From: Corbicula japonica | Lineage: Eukaryota; Mollusca; Bivalvia; Venerida; Cyrenidae | Direction of reading: 5' to 3' | Assembly (NCBI GenBank): GCA_038501625.1 | Contig: JAZAYU010000007.1 | Span: 1-64,000 of the forward strand | Length of the DNA: 64,000 nucleotides | In this document: in pieces, positions 32,507 through 43,703 of the stretch | Numbering within the stretch: the stretch's first letter is position 1 | How the letters are laid out: each line of letters opens with the position of its first letter | Made by a program: the position numbers and the translations under genes | Notes under the pieces: model-generated | What the model was told of the DNA's origin: nothing | The model's database searches: none | What the model saw: the letters and a program-made list of their open reading frames with translations, nothing else

Positions 32507-34640
32507 TTATACGAATCTGAAAACTTAAACGAGACTGACAATGCCTACGTCTTTTTGCAAGTTCAAAAATATATCCTGGCCACCAAACGTTTTACGGTGT
32601 AAGCGTCTGGAGACGCGCGGTTCCCTGACGTGTAGCAGCAAGAACGGCAGCAACTACTTCATTTTAACCGCAAAAAAGATGTTGTATAAACAAAAGAACA
32701 GCAGCAACCAAAAAAACCCCCCCATAATCATTTTTGCATACAATCACCATAATTATTAAGTGTCTAATTCCTGTTGGTTCTTTTGTCTAAACAAAACCAC
32801 AATATTTAAAACACATCACAAAAAAGTTATCCATTAAACGAAATATATGTAAACGCCATTCAGCCGTAAAACCAGGAGAGGAATTTATATAAGCACTCCA
32901 CGAGGGCTTGTTTTCCAATTCATTATGTAATAATTATATACATCTGTATTATTGTTTGAATATTTATTACATTAACATGAAATACATATTGTTTAAACCA
33001 AGACCATCGACCAAGACAAATATGAAAATATTGCAGGCTCGGTTTGATTGAGCCTGTTCATGGGCATATGGAGGTGAACATGGAACAAGGAATAGTTATC
33101 ACATTTATTAAAAATTTCTATCCAATCATGCAAATAGATTTAAATTTTAGTAAGAAATAGTTGAATAGCGTCAATATGTAGATAACCAGTTACATGAAGA
33201 GTAGACTTGCAAAGGTTGTCCCCCTTTTAAGGAAAGTAAGTGGATGTCGCCAATTTAAAAAAAAAAACAACAACACATTAATAATTGTCAATCTGAGTTT
33301 TTCGAATCACATCGGTATAGTAGACCCTTAATATAGGAAGGTATCAACGCAATTGTCAATATAACTTTTGTGACATGCAGTAAAGAGGAATGCGACGAAT
33401 GACCCTTTAGGAAACGTCTACATGACGTACCTCGACACTACAACGCATTTAAATGAAAATGAAAATGTAAGTTGAACAAAAGCAGTCTGATTAAATAAAG
33501 AATGGGCTTTCAGAACAAGTAAAAAACCGTCAGATGTAATGTGAAACAAATAGAAAAGATTCTCATCGGGTAATACATTTAGGTTGATATCAACATATCT
33601 TACGGTTATGTGATCACGTGATAGTAACTTCGATATTGTACCTTAACTTTTCACGTGATGGTTGAAATATAATAAGCAACTACAGCAATATCAAATCGTA
33701 CTCGATGAACCTATCAGAGGGTCAGTTTGTCAAGCTGGAACTGGTCACTGCCTGCGGATAGGGTCAGCGGGTACAAACACTGTATCGGCCTGTTATCGCT
33801 GTGGTTGCAGACTGTTTATTATTACAATAGTTATATAACCCTAGAGACATTATCGTTAACTTGTTATTAACGGTAGCTAGGTAAACAGATAGGGTTCTAT
33901 ATAAATACTGGGCGAGCAAAGCTCTGTTGAACCGAAATTTTCACATAAACGAAATCGTCACACGTGTGAAAAATTCGTACGAGTTCTTCACATTGGTGTG
34001 AAAATTTCGTACGAATATGGCCAAAAATGTGTTGTGAAAATTTTCGAGGCCTATTTGCTAACCACCACTAGGTATCAACGAATTTTTCACACAATTATGT
34101 GACACATTCCTACGTCTTGCACATATGACTATGTTATGAAGTTAAATCCTGAAAACTATAAATATTACTGTTAGCTCTTATGGATTTACATGATTTCTCA
34201 GCATTTGAAAATATCTCTAGCTCCTCGGTATCGTGCATTTTTGATGCATGGAATCGCTCCTTTGCTCGGGAAAGCATTATTAAAACAAGATGCAACAATA
34301 AAGGACCTATAAGTCGTATTGCGTTATATAGGAAGTCAGTATAGATAGTTTTCTAGTTCAATTATAGGTAGATGCAATATAATTTTGTAAAATGAGAACT
34401 TGTAAGAATGTAAGAATGTAATCTTGACGTAAACTTAATTTTCGTCAAGCAAACGTCACGCGACGAATCGCAATGTTGCGTGTTGTATCGTAAAGTGACG
34501 ATGTTGTATTGCAATTAAGCAATATCGTAATGCGTTATTACATGTCGTGCGCGGGGCGACGCACAGCAAAGCGATACGACATTTCGACATTTTCTGAATT
34601 TCGTCACGGATTTTCATGCGCTGGTTTGTGATTTGTAAAA
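32507..34640. other. Noncoding stretch with an R2 fragment
   Basis: R2 in reverse orientation lies at about 32995-33075 (atattgcaggctcggtttga, ttgagcctgttcatgggca). Short palindromes of gtgtgaaaaattcgtacga type lie at 33945-34105. No gene seen. Confidence 0.5.
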
Positions 34641-34929
34641 ATAACATGTCTTTTAATTATCTGTGTTTCAAATTCATCTTTATCTCGGTTGTTTACGAAG
34701 AAAAAGTCGAGGTTTTGTCATAGCCCCCTTTTGTTGTCGTCGTTGTCGTCGTCTTTGTCGTGCAAAAACTTTGACATTTTCCAATATCTCTGATGTTATC
34801 CCGTGTATCATTTTCAAACTTGGAACACTTCCTGAATTTGTTAGACAATTTACCTAACTCTAATATGGTTATTCTCTGAATTATGCCCCTTTTATCTTAG
34901 AACATTCTTTAAAAGGTACAATATAGAGG
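34641..34929 (+). repeat. Inverted paralogous repeat, left copy
   Basis: Together with 35419-35480 it matches the reverse complement of about 36500-36700 (shared: atatagaggttaa, gatttttacgtgt, and a looser match farther out). It is interrupted by the MITE at 34934-35414. Confidence 0.5.
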
Positions 34930-34933
34930 TTAA

Positions 34934-35414
34934 AGCCACAATAAACTTGCCAAACAGCATATTTTTTATTAACCAAAACATTTTAGATTTCACCTGTATG
35001 AATAATAACACAAAAAATAAACCTTACAATAAGAAAAGGGTATTATCTTATTGATTTACAGCATTTTTTGGGCGTTTTTCGGATCGTTTATTTTGTTTAC
35101 AAAACAAACAGCGAATCTTTCCGAGCTGTTTTCGGCAACTCTCGACAGGCGAAGGTCGCTAATTATACAGAATGACGTCACTTCGTTCTTACGGCCCACT
35201 TACGGAAAAACCGATAACTTTTCGCCGAGTGATTGTAAACATTGGTTAGTAATTTTGTGGGCTACAAAAATACTATTCGGACCGGGTCTCAATGATTGGG
35301 GATTATTTGAGGACATAAATAGTTGATCATTTATACTTTCTTTTGAAAAGGGTCAACGTGGTTAATTAATTTTCACAATGAAAAAAAAAACGTTTTGGCA
35401 AATTTATTGTGGCT
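34934..35414. mobile_element. TTAA-flanked MITE, 481 bp
   Basis: Termini agccacaataaacttgccaa and its inverse ggcaaatttattgtggct, flanked by TTAA at 34930-34933 and 35415-35418. TTAA duplications are typical of piggyBac and Kolobok elements. The frame inside (35051-35326) looks like no known protein. A paralogous uninterrupted site (agaggttaagattttt) is found reversed near 36530-36550. Confidence 0.8.
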
Positions 35415-35418
35415 TTAA

Positions 35419-36736
35419 GATTTTTACGTGTAACGTGTACGTGTAAAGATTTCAGCACTAATTCAATAAGCGCTAAGCAACGAACAATCCCGATAACTGC
35501 ACTTCACAAGTTACAAAGGGTTTCAAATTTGCAATTTCACAAGTAAATCAAAGTACTGAAAGTACAGAAAACCAGCGAAGCGATTTTGCTTATTGAGAAT
35601 AACCAGTGCCATGATTCTCATACATGTATCCATTTACGAAAAAGTAAAAAAACTTGGTTTACTTGCAAAGAACTTCCTCTTGTCTAAATGATAGTGGAAA
35701 TAAGGGTTTCCATGTTTTATCTGGATGAAGGCTTCTGTTAACCCTTTACTCCATAGATATACCTTCATAGCTTGTGCGAACAGTTAAGATCCATATCAGC
35801 TGGCACATCTGTGCGATCTGATTAGGATTTAAACTGTTCGCTTTTATGATCATTTTTTTCTGACCAGTAATCACAAATTTTAGATCCAGATCAGATGGCA
35901 CTATTGTGCCAGCTGATCGGGACCTGAACTGGTAACCTATGTGATGAAAGGCGTATATATTGAGTAAAGGGTTTTAAGAAAAAAATTATAATAGTGAAAT
36001 CTGTGTACTGACATCCCAAAGACATAATGAACACGAAAAAATGATATAAAAAGTGAGACCCCATCGATGGGAAAGTTTATGCAGTTATTTGAAATAAGAA
36101 ATATATAATTGTTTCCTTCATTGTGAAAAATCGCGGACACGGACAATTTTTGACCATTGTTGCACCGCACCGATCAAGTCCTAGAAATATGAACCGCACC
36201 GATTTTACATTTAATCAAACTGTCGTACAGATGAATTTGACCATTGATGCACCGCACAGGTTTTATCCTATCAACATGACGTAGTTAATACCAACTTTAA
36301 CACGTAACAGGAAACTTGGGGACTACTTTACTTACTCTGATTACTCTGAAATGCGTAAATCGCCGTTTGCCAGGTTGTTGGTTTGATACCGATTTCAGAA
36401 TTGTGATTAGTAAAACCAGCTTCGCTGGTTAAAAAGCGAATTTGCTACTTGCTGAAAACCAATAACGTGTGGTTATAGCGAGAGTCATTGCATCGTGGGA
36501 AAATGCTACAAGTACATGTACATGTAACACGTAAAAATCTTAACCTCTATATTATCTCTGCTATTACTCGATGCATTGACTCAAAACTTGGAACACGCCT
36601 GAATGTTGACAACATGCAATTGTGTGGAAAGTTACATACATAACTCTATCATGATTATTGAATTTGCCCCATTTTAGCTCTATTTTCTAAGAATATGAAG
36701 AGCTGTTACAGTCACCCGTGCGTCGGCACACGCATC
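35419..36736. other. Noncoding stretch
   Basis: Contains the reversed empty-site paralogue at about 36500-36700. Direct repeats of the gatccagatcagatggcac / gatccatatcagctggcac type lie at 35790-35930. No gene seen. Confidence 0.45.
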
Positions 36737-37140
36737 CGGTTAAAGTTTTGGGATGAAGTTATATCTCAGAAACTACTTAAGATATTCAATTAATGAAAGT
36801 CGCACATGGCTTTGGGTCCCATACCTTTTGGTTGGATTTTAACAGAATTATACACCGTTATGTACTCAGAAAAAAAACTAAACCTAGGTTAAAGTTTTTG
36901 GAATTAAGTCATATCTCTGAAACTTTTGAAGAAATTCAATTGAAAGTTCACACATGGTCATTATGTAAGATTACTAATTAAGTCCCAAAACTTTTGGTTG
37001 GATTTTAACAGAATTATTCCTCTTAATGTACTCAGTAAAATCTTAAACCTAGGTTTTAAAGTTTTGGGAATGAAGTCATATCTCTGAAACTGCTAAAGAT
37101 TTTCATTTGAAAGTTCACACATGACTTGTAAGTCACAAAA
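36737..37140. repeat. Tandem repeat of about 160-170 bp, two and a half units
   Basis: Units start aaagttttgg(g)atgaagt or close variants near 36738, 36893 and 37068, and include atatctctgaaact, ttttggttggattttaacag and aaacctaggtt. Confidence 0.75.
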
Positions 37141-37170
37141 CAAAAATACATGTAATTTATTATGATCACC

Positions 37171-37626
37171 AGGAACGAGAACACAGTTTTTAGCCTTTGG
37201 TTACCCACAATAAGGAAGTACTTACACAGTAAAAGAGTTCCTCCTTTTGGGGATGAATACTGATTAAAAATTGAATGAAGAAGACTGACTAAATGGCATT
37301 TTTGTAAAGAGGAGGTGTGAAGCAGTAAGTAAATGTGAATTTTGAGTGAATTTTACTGATAGATTATTGCAAATCAGCCTTTGAACCAGGATGAGTTTTG
37401 CCTGTTTACTGCCGAGAATGTTTACCTGTCAAACATGCTGACACACTTTTGAAATTATTGCGCAAGGAAGCCGGTCAAGGTACCATTTCTTGCGGCTAGA
37501 ATATGTCGCATTGGATAGTATTACAAAGTTCAGGTGAGATTTTTCTATTCGGAACGTTAATAAAATTGTTCGGTTCACAAATGCTTCTATGAAACATATA
37601 GGGAAAAAAACTGTGTTCTTAGGCCT
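37171..37626. repeat. Left copy of the 456-bp flanking repeat
   Basis: Starts aggaacgagaacacagtttt, ends ctgtgttcttaggcct. Nearly identical to 41935-42290 plus 43081-43179, apart from the insertion and a few substitutions. Confidence 0.9.
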
Positions 37627-37929
37627 GATATAATGTTAATGTGGGTGGGGGGTGAACAAACTCAAATGTCAATATCTTCATCATTTATAAAGATATTTTG
37701 ATGAAATTTGGACATGTGACAGATATGAGGCCATGAAATCAGAAAATGAAGTAATATTGTTTTATAATGTATATTATTATATAATATATATATATAATTA
37801 TATAATATTATATATTATTTTTGTTCAAATCTGGAAAATGGCTATTCTACTTTCATTTTTGGTCTAAATATAAACTAAAAGGGTCAAGGTTTGAAATTTG
37901 TTAACCTCACTTTGGATTTAGCAGTAAAA
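37627..37929. other. Spacer before the endonuclease gene
   Basis: Contains an AT dinucleotide tract at about 37765-37818. A promoter is not evident. Confidence 0.4.
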
Positions 37930-38301
37930 ATGGAGGGCTTTTTTGAAAAATATGAATGCAAATTGAATGAAAACTCTGTATTAATGGCAAATGGATGTAG
38001 AATTTGGCAGGGCTGCCAGAAAAAGGGCCCTATTGGCTATGGTGTTATAAAGACCAAGTTTCCTGATGGCTGGCATACTATACATGTCCATAGACTTAAA
38101 TATATTGTAGCCAGTCAGACATTGACCTTGAAACAAGGCTATGAGGTCTCCCACTTGTGCCACGAACCCCTGTGTATCGAGATTGACCATTTGAGCTTAG
38201 AGCCTCATTCGGTGAACACCGACAGACTGAAGTGTTTAAACCGGGGAAATTGTGGGGGGCATTATCCATTTCCGCTATGTTGTCTTCCTCATAAAAATTG
38301 A
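37930..38301 (+). CDS. Small His-Me finger (I-PpoI-like zinc-binding) endonuclease
   Basis: 123 residues from the ATG at 37930 (MEGFFEKYE); the frame is open upstream but has no earlier ATG. Motifs: GCRIWQG, YGVI, W-H-T-I-H-V-H-R, then Y-E-V-S-H-L-C-H-E-P-L-C-I-E-I-D-H-L-S and N-T-D-R-L-K-C, with a Cys/His tail (GNCGGHYPFPLCC). This is the pattern of the zinc-binding-loop homing endonuclease domain, where the His of SHLCH and the Asn before DR are the expected metal and catalytic residues. It sits inside a transposon, convergent with a Mutator-like transposase, so a role in DNA cutting during movement is plausible but unproven. A host-borrowed or passenger nuclease is the alternative. Confidence 0.8.
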   Translation: MEGFFEKYECKLNENSVLMANGCRIWQGCQKKGPIGYGVIKTKFPDGWHTIHVHRLKYIVASQTLTLKQGYEVSHLCHEPLCIEIDHLSLEPHSVNTDRLKCLNRGNCGGHYPFPLCCLPHKN

Positions 38302-38929
38302 TAGGTAATGATAAGTGGTTTAAAGTAGTCATCCGGTCGTGCCTTTGCTTAAACGAACAGATAACGTAAGCCGTCTGGCCTGAAAATGTCGCAAGATTCT
38401 TAAATGTCATCTTGAAATGGTGGCATGTCATGGTCATTTTAAAAGTTGGCATGGTCATGGTCACTAAACAAAAATGAATATAAAGTGACCATGACCATGT
38501 CAACCTTGAAAGTGACCATAATCATGCCTTTCTGGTAAACGGATTATTTCTGATGTGACTGGTTATGACGGTCATACCCGGTGTAATTTTTGCCAGTCAC
38601 GAAGAGAACTTGTCGCATTGTTACTGGTTTTGCTTGGTCATTAAGGATTAATGCATGGAACAAAAACAATAGTATATGAATTTCAGTCATTTTATTCAAT
38701 TTATAACAAAATCAGAAAAGCTGTAAACATAAACAAAATATAACTTTATTCAATAAGCAATGGTCAGATGCAAGATATATATGATACTTTGTTAATTTTA
38801 ATAGTTTTTGATTCACTCAACTCTTTCTTTTCCATGTCATAAATCCATTTTGTCCAGTAATACCACTATTTACTTTGATTTTTTATATATTTTATGTTTT
38901 TTACAGTCTATGGATGATAACTCTTCCTG
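38302..38929. other. Convergent 3' interval between the two transposon genes
   Basis: Contains a run of catggtcat / gtgaccatgaccatg words at about 38430-38530 forming short inverted repeats. No gene seen. Confidence 0.45.
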
Positions 38930-40948
38930 TCACTGAGAGTATGAGTGTTCACAGTTGCCTCCCCTTGATGTTGAAGGTACCGGGTCCAGACAGCCTTTGC
39001 TGTAGTCCGAGGTCGTTTTGTGTGTTTTCTTGTATTTAAGGTGTTCCCGCAGTTGTTGTCCTTTACACAAGAGCCTTCTCTTTATTGTTTCAGGTTTTTT
39101 AGCATAGGTCTTTTGGTACTCTTGTTCCTGCTGCATCTTTTTCAGGGATCTTAGCGGCTTTGGAGATAAGGTAACACCCATACAGCCTAGTTTTTCAACT
39201 GCACTATTACAAAGTCCATTGTTAAGCCGATGAATGGTTGATGAGAGTCGCCCGTGAACATTACGTGAATAATTAACATTCTTCGGCAGAGACACGGATA
39301 TTGACCGGTTAACTGCTTCGCATTTTTGTGTGCTGGTTCCCAGTTTCATCTCATCCATGGCACTGACACTCAGTTTCATTTTCAGTATTTCTTGAATCAA
39401 ATGTTTATCATTGTCATTCATTTGCAGGTTGGTGATTTTGTGAGTGGCAAGAAACATGGATCTGTTCCACCAGTTGTTTGAAGCCCCTCCAGAGCACACA
39501 TAGGAGTGTCGTCTGCAGCTTGAACAGTCTCCGGCATAGCAGCTAACAGTTGCACGCAGGACATTAGGTAACTCCACTTTGATTGTTCTTATGTCTCCAG
39601 CATAGGTTTTCGCGAGTTCCTTCAGAATAAGACTGCTCCGAGCTTTGATATCTTGACTCAGGGCCCTTTGTTGTTCCTGTCTCTTCTCCCTAGTCTTGCC
39701 GGAAAACATTTCGCTGCTAAACTTGGCACTGTAGCATTGTCTGAACTGTGCCTGACCAAGATGTGTGGGGTCTGCTAGCCTCTCTACTTTCCACATGGGG
39801 TCCAGTACTTTCATTGCCTGTGCTACCCCAGCTGCTGACCTGGAATCTCCATCTGTGGTTGCATATTTAATGAAGGCACCTTGGACTCTAAGCTGCTCCC
39901 CAATTTCTCTTCCAAGCTCATACTCAGACAATGGGGCTTGAGGGTATATATTGGCAGTGCAGTCTTCATGTCCTCCAGGACATGTCACTTCAAAACCCTG
40001 GTTTCTTAGCCAGGCACCAGACCAGCAAAGCTTGTTTTGAAGAGCTGAAGCTACAATATACTGCTTCCCGGTAACTGTTTCGCAGGCGATGCCGATGGAC
40101 TGTGAAGCATTTTGCCCTGCCTTCTTCCGACTAGTTATACTTGTCGAGTTGTATCGTCCATCGATGGCAACATTGATTATGTTCTCTTCATGCCCTCGCT
40201 TCTTATTGACATCTTTCACAATCTGAACTTTAGCAGACATGTCTCTGTCATTCAGGGTTGTGATGGCTTTGCTGACTCTGTTTGATGCCCTCTGCATGCT
40301 TGTTCGAGACGGTGGTGGTACATCCATGTTTGCTAGCAGATACCGGCATTTTGTGTTTCCCATAGGAGTGTCCTGAAGGGCTGTGGCAAGCGCGATGTTG
40401 GCTGCTGCTGGTTTTGGACCACGTGTCGATGATGGTGCCTCCTTGTACAATTTCTTTACTGGTGAAATGTAATCACAATTTGTACATTTCAGCGAAAACT
40501 TTACGCAGATGCCCACTTTATGCTCTTTTGCAACAGTCATATTAGCCTGGATGCAGTCTTTAGATTGATGCTGGTGACTTTGAAAGACCTCATTGAAAAC
40601 AGAAACAGCAGAGTTCTTTTCAATGTCTATAAATCTCATGCCAGTAATTAATGTTTCATCTTCTTTTGATGCCAGGTCAGATGTCTTCTTGGACTTCGGT
40701 CGCAGCAGACGAACATTCCCTGGGTTGCCCTCACAGTCTGGAGTGGTGAAGCTTCTTCCATCTGCACTCGGTTCAGATACCATGGAGAACTCATCTACAG
40801 TCATTCTGGTAGTAGGAAGTTGCAGCCTTGTATCTTCACAGCTAGAACTGGCCATCTTCAAGCCTTTATTCCATGGAACAGTATGTGCCTTGAACCTGGA
40901 AGCCTTCCTTGACTTGTCTCCTTTCATTGCTGGTGATATGTTGTGCAT
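38930..40948 (-). CDS. Mutator-like transposase
   Basis: 672 residues from the ATG at 40948 (MHNISPAMKG), uninterrupted. N-terminal region is basic with HTVPWNKGLK; a C-x-x-C segment (KCTNCDY) follows near residue 155. The catalytic core shows AIDGRYNS (first Asp), TTDGDSRSA (second Asp) and TQKCEAVNRS (Glu), the DDE pattern of the Mutator-like transposase family common in molluscs and cnidarians. Cys pairs (CPGGHEDC, CSSCRRHSYVC) suggest zinc binding. C terminus is basic. The intact frame suggests the element may have moved recently. Assignment to Mutator rather than Kolobok or a related superfamily rests on motif memory, not alignment. Confidence 0.82.
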   Translation of the reverse strand: MHNISPAMKGDKSRKASRFKAHTVPWNKGLKMASSSCEDTRLQLPTTRMTVDEFSMVSEPSADGRSFTTPDCEGNPGNVRLLRPKSKKTSDLASKEDETLITGMRFIDIEKNSAVSVFNEVFQSHQHQSKDCIQANMTVAKEHKVGICVKFSLKCTNCDYISPVKKLYKEAPSSTRGPKPAAANIALATALQDTPMGNTKCRYLLANMDVPPPSRTSMQRASNRVSKAITTLNDRDMSAKVQIVKDVNKKRGHEENIINVAIDGRYNSTSITSRKKAGQNASQSIGIACETVTGKQYIVASALQNKLCWSGAWLRNQGFEVTCPGGHEDCTANIYPQAPLSEYELGREIGEQLRVQGAFIKYATTDGDSRSAAGVAQAMKVLDPMWKVERLADPTHLGQAQFRQCYSAKFSSEMFSGKTREKRQEQQRALSQDIKARSSLILKELAKTYAGDIRTIKVELPNVLRATVSCYAGDCSSCRRHSYVCSGGASNNWWNRSMFLATHKITNLQMNDNDKHLIQEILKMKLSVSAMDEMKLGTSTQKCEAVNRSISVSLPKNVNYSRNVHGRLSSTIHRLNNGLCNSAVEKLGCMGVTLSPKPLRSLKKMQQEQEYQKTYAKKPETIKRRLLCKGQQLREHLKYKKTHKTTSDYSKGCLDPVPSTSRGGNCEHSYSQ

Positions 40949-41934
40949 AGACTGACAGTAACGACAGTAAGTTGATTCTGTTTATACAACGTCAACAAAG
41001 GTGACGTCACCGACGTCACATTAAAGTACGCCAAACGGCATAACGACGTTACGTTCATTTGCACCCCAGACATTGTTTTGACAGCCTTATCTCTTGATTA
41101 GTTTATTGTCTACTGTTAAGTAAGCCCCCATTTGATCTTGTTAAAGAAGATAATGACTTAATTTCTTTGAAATAATGATTTATTTCAAAAATAACTTTAT
41201 ATAGCACAAAGAATTAATTTTGAAATAAATTATTTAAATAAAAAATTAAAGGAAATGGGTAAATTCATTATATGTGGGCAAAATTTGTTTCTGGTGACAT
41301 TTTCTAATTTTTGTCATTTAATAAGAGAAACTTCTTTTTATTTAGTGAAAAAATTCAAATAAATAAGAAAGATATTAAAATTTTAGTTTTGGCATTTAAA
41401 TACATTTGCTTGCCCGAGGACATACAGTGATATTCCTTAAGCTATCATATCTCTGCATGAAATTTGGCTAATCTTATAAGTGACACCTCATTTTAAAGGT
41501 TATAAAATACTCTTCAAATATTCAGGAAATTTGACAGGTACAGGTTTTAAATATTTTTGAAATTAAATGAAATATTTAAATTTTTAATTAAAATTTGAAT
41601 TAAAATTTTAAATTTAAAAAAGAGAAAAAAGTTAAGACTAATCACATTTTTAAACCCATTTTCTGATAGGTGCTATTGAATATATTTCAGTGTTTTTTAT
41701 TTCATGAAAAAATTCAAATAAATAAAGAAGTTATGGCAGAATGAATTTTGGAGCTTTACAGATTGGGGCGTCAATTAAATATTGGAAATTCTCTTTACAC
41801 ATGCTTTATAAAATAGGCTGTCATTCATATAATTCATATGCAATCAAGCTCAAACTTGGCCTTTTAGCTCAGCATACATTGAATATGATGTAGATGGATT
41901 CTTTTAGTGTTTTGAAAACAATTCTTGGTTAAAT
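40949..41934. other. AT-rich noncoding interval of the mobile element
   Basis: Upstream of the transposase gene; probably its promoter. No second gene seen. Words such as aaaaaattcaaataaataa recur at 41345 and 41705. Confidence 0.45.
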
Positions 41935-43179
41935 AGGAACGAGAACACAGTTTTTAGCCTTTGGTTACCCACAATAAGGAAGTACTTACACAGTAAAAGA
42001 GTTCCTCCTTTTGGGGATGAATACTGATTAAAAATTGAATGAAGAAGACTGACTAAATGCATTTTTGTAAAGAGGAGGTGTGAAGCAGTAAGTAAATGTG
42101 AATTTTGAGTGAATTTTACTGATAGATTATTGCAAATCAGCCTTTGAACCAGGATGAGTTTTGCCTGTTTACTGCCGAGAATGTTTACCTGTCAAACATG
42201 CTGACACACTTTTGAAATTATTGCGCAGGGAAGCCGGTCAAGGTACCATTTCTTGCGGCTAGAATATGTCGCATTGGATAGTATTACAAATAAGGCTCCA
42301 ACGTTTACACGTGTAAACGGAAACGTTTCGTTTTCGGGCCGTAAACGTTTACAGAATCTCGAACCGTTTAAATGATCACGTGATTGTAAAGGCGGCAAAT
42401 TATTTGCTGAAAATCGGCAGCGATACACTTAAAAAATAATAATTTTATTTACTCGATAAGCACAAAATTGTATTTTAATATGTAATTTACATTGTTGAGG
42501 TATAAAAAAAGCTCGCTTTGTTATGGCTTTCAGCAATGTCTAGGGATTTCAATAGCTTCTGGAAACCAGGGGTCACCTGATCCCTGTTGAGAAAGTTTCA
42601 TGAGGTCATAATCAGATCGTCATATTTTGTATACGTGAATGTTACTACTTTTAAACTTGCTTTAACTTCATTTTAATTTATTTTCAGTGATTAAATCACG
42701 GTTTAATACATTTTTAAAATGAAATATACACAAAAGTTTTCTTTATTCTTGCAACGGTGGGGTGAAAAGTGGAGAAAAAAGTTTACTTGCATAAAATGCA
42801 AAAATCTGCATTTGCTGAAAACCCTTTATGTCGTGATGATGTCGGTGAATGTAGCAAAATGACAGATTCGGAATTTCACAGGATCCCCCCGGAAGTTTAG
42901 TGATCTGATAAGATCCCATTATAATGATGTTGCATTGTTATTTACAACTTACAAGTGAAACTATTCACATTGCTTTCAGGTTTGTATGATATTAACAACG
43001 TTTAAACGGCATCGTTTCGTTTTTTATGGTCCGTGTAAACGTTTACAAGAATTTGTAAACGTTGGAGCCTTAATTACAAAGTTCAGGTGAGATTTTTCTA
43101 TTCGGAACGTTCATAAAATTGTTCGGGTCACAAATGCTTATATGAAACATATAGGGAAAAAAACTGTGTTCTTAGGCCT
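41935..43179. repeat. Right copy of the 456-bp flanking repeat, split by a MITE
   Basis: 41935-42290 and 43081-43179 together reproduce 37171-37626. The left copy gives the unoccupied target site (agtattacaaagttc) for the inserted MITE. Confidence 0.9.
42291..43072. mobile_element. hAT-type MITE, 782 bp, with 8-bp target duplication
   Basis: TIR taaggctccaacgtttaca and its inverse; flanked by attacaaa at 42283-42290 and 43073-43080. Subterminal gtaaacgttt words occur at both ends. No transposase frame. Inserted after the flanking repeat had been duplicated. Confidence 0.9.
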
Positions 43180-43511
43180 TATGCGGCAACGTTAAGGTGA
43201 CGTTAACGCGCCATTTTTACGACGTCACGTCATTTCCGTTGTTTACATGTTATTTTCTGGTGCAGTATTAAACCGTTGGAATGACAAAAGCGGTTCGAAC
43301 TACAACTAGAGATTGCTGGATGCGCAGTTGGATGGATATGTATTCAAGTTTGTCATTTTATCTTTTCATTATTATCAGTTTTTGAATTATGGAGATGTTT
43401 AGGGAGTAAACACTAACTGCCGACCTTAAAACCAATTTCCGTTTATTACGACGCGCTGAAATTGAGTTATGATTATTTCGCTTATTCAGTCAGATGTGTC
43501 GTGTTAGAATT
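43180..43511. other. Noncoding stretch right of the mobile element
   Basis: Nothing recognised. Confidence 0.4.
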
Positions 43512-43682
43512 GAAATAATCAATAGTTTCCGGTGAATTATCGCAGGATAATTCACGGGGTGTCGTTCAGATGCGTAGATATATATCACTCGGGGCTACGC
43601 CCCTCGTGATATATCCTTACGCATCTGAACTCCGCCCCGTGAATTATCCTGCGATAATTAACCGGAAGCTATTGATTATTTC
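43512..43682. mobile_element. Foldback element, 171 bp near-palindrome
   Basis: gaaataatcaatagttccgg-like left arm pairs with ccggaagctattgattattt at the right; arms of about 75 bases include ggataattcacgggg and cagatgcgta. The loop is near ctcggggctacgcccctcg. No clear target duplication. Confidence 0.75.
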
Positions 43683-43703
43683 TTAAATAGTCTAAGATTA
43701 TTT

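Larger units (their letters stand above)
37171..43179. mobile_element. Composite mobile element with His-Me endonuclease and Mutator-like transposase genes
   Basis: Two direct copies of a repeat of about 456 bp (37171-37626, and 41935-43179 with an inserted MITE) enclose about 4.3 kb with two convergent genes. Each repeat copy has inverted ends (agaacacagttttt and its complement, with agg/cct at the outermost bases), so the whole unit also has inverted termini. I see no clear target duplication at either outer edge. The outer boundaries are inferred from the repeats. An LTR element is unlikely since there is no reverse transcriptase, protease or integrase. Confidence 0.65.

Noticed and set aside
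35051..35326. 91-residue frame as a gene
   Set aside because: It lies wholly inside the TTAA-flanked MITE and resembles no transposase.
38930..40948. NUMOD3-type DNA-binding motif from HTVPWNKGLK
   Set aside because: The short match is suggestive but common in basic N termini; not enough to name a domain.
37171..43179. LTR retrotransposon
   Set aside because: Direct repeats flank the unit, but they have no TG...CA ends, and the interior codes for a DNA transposase and a His-Me nuclease instead of gag-pol.
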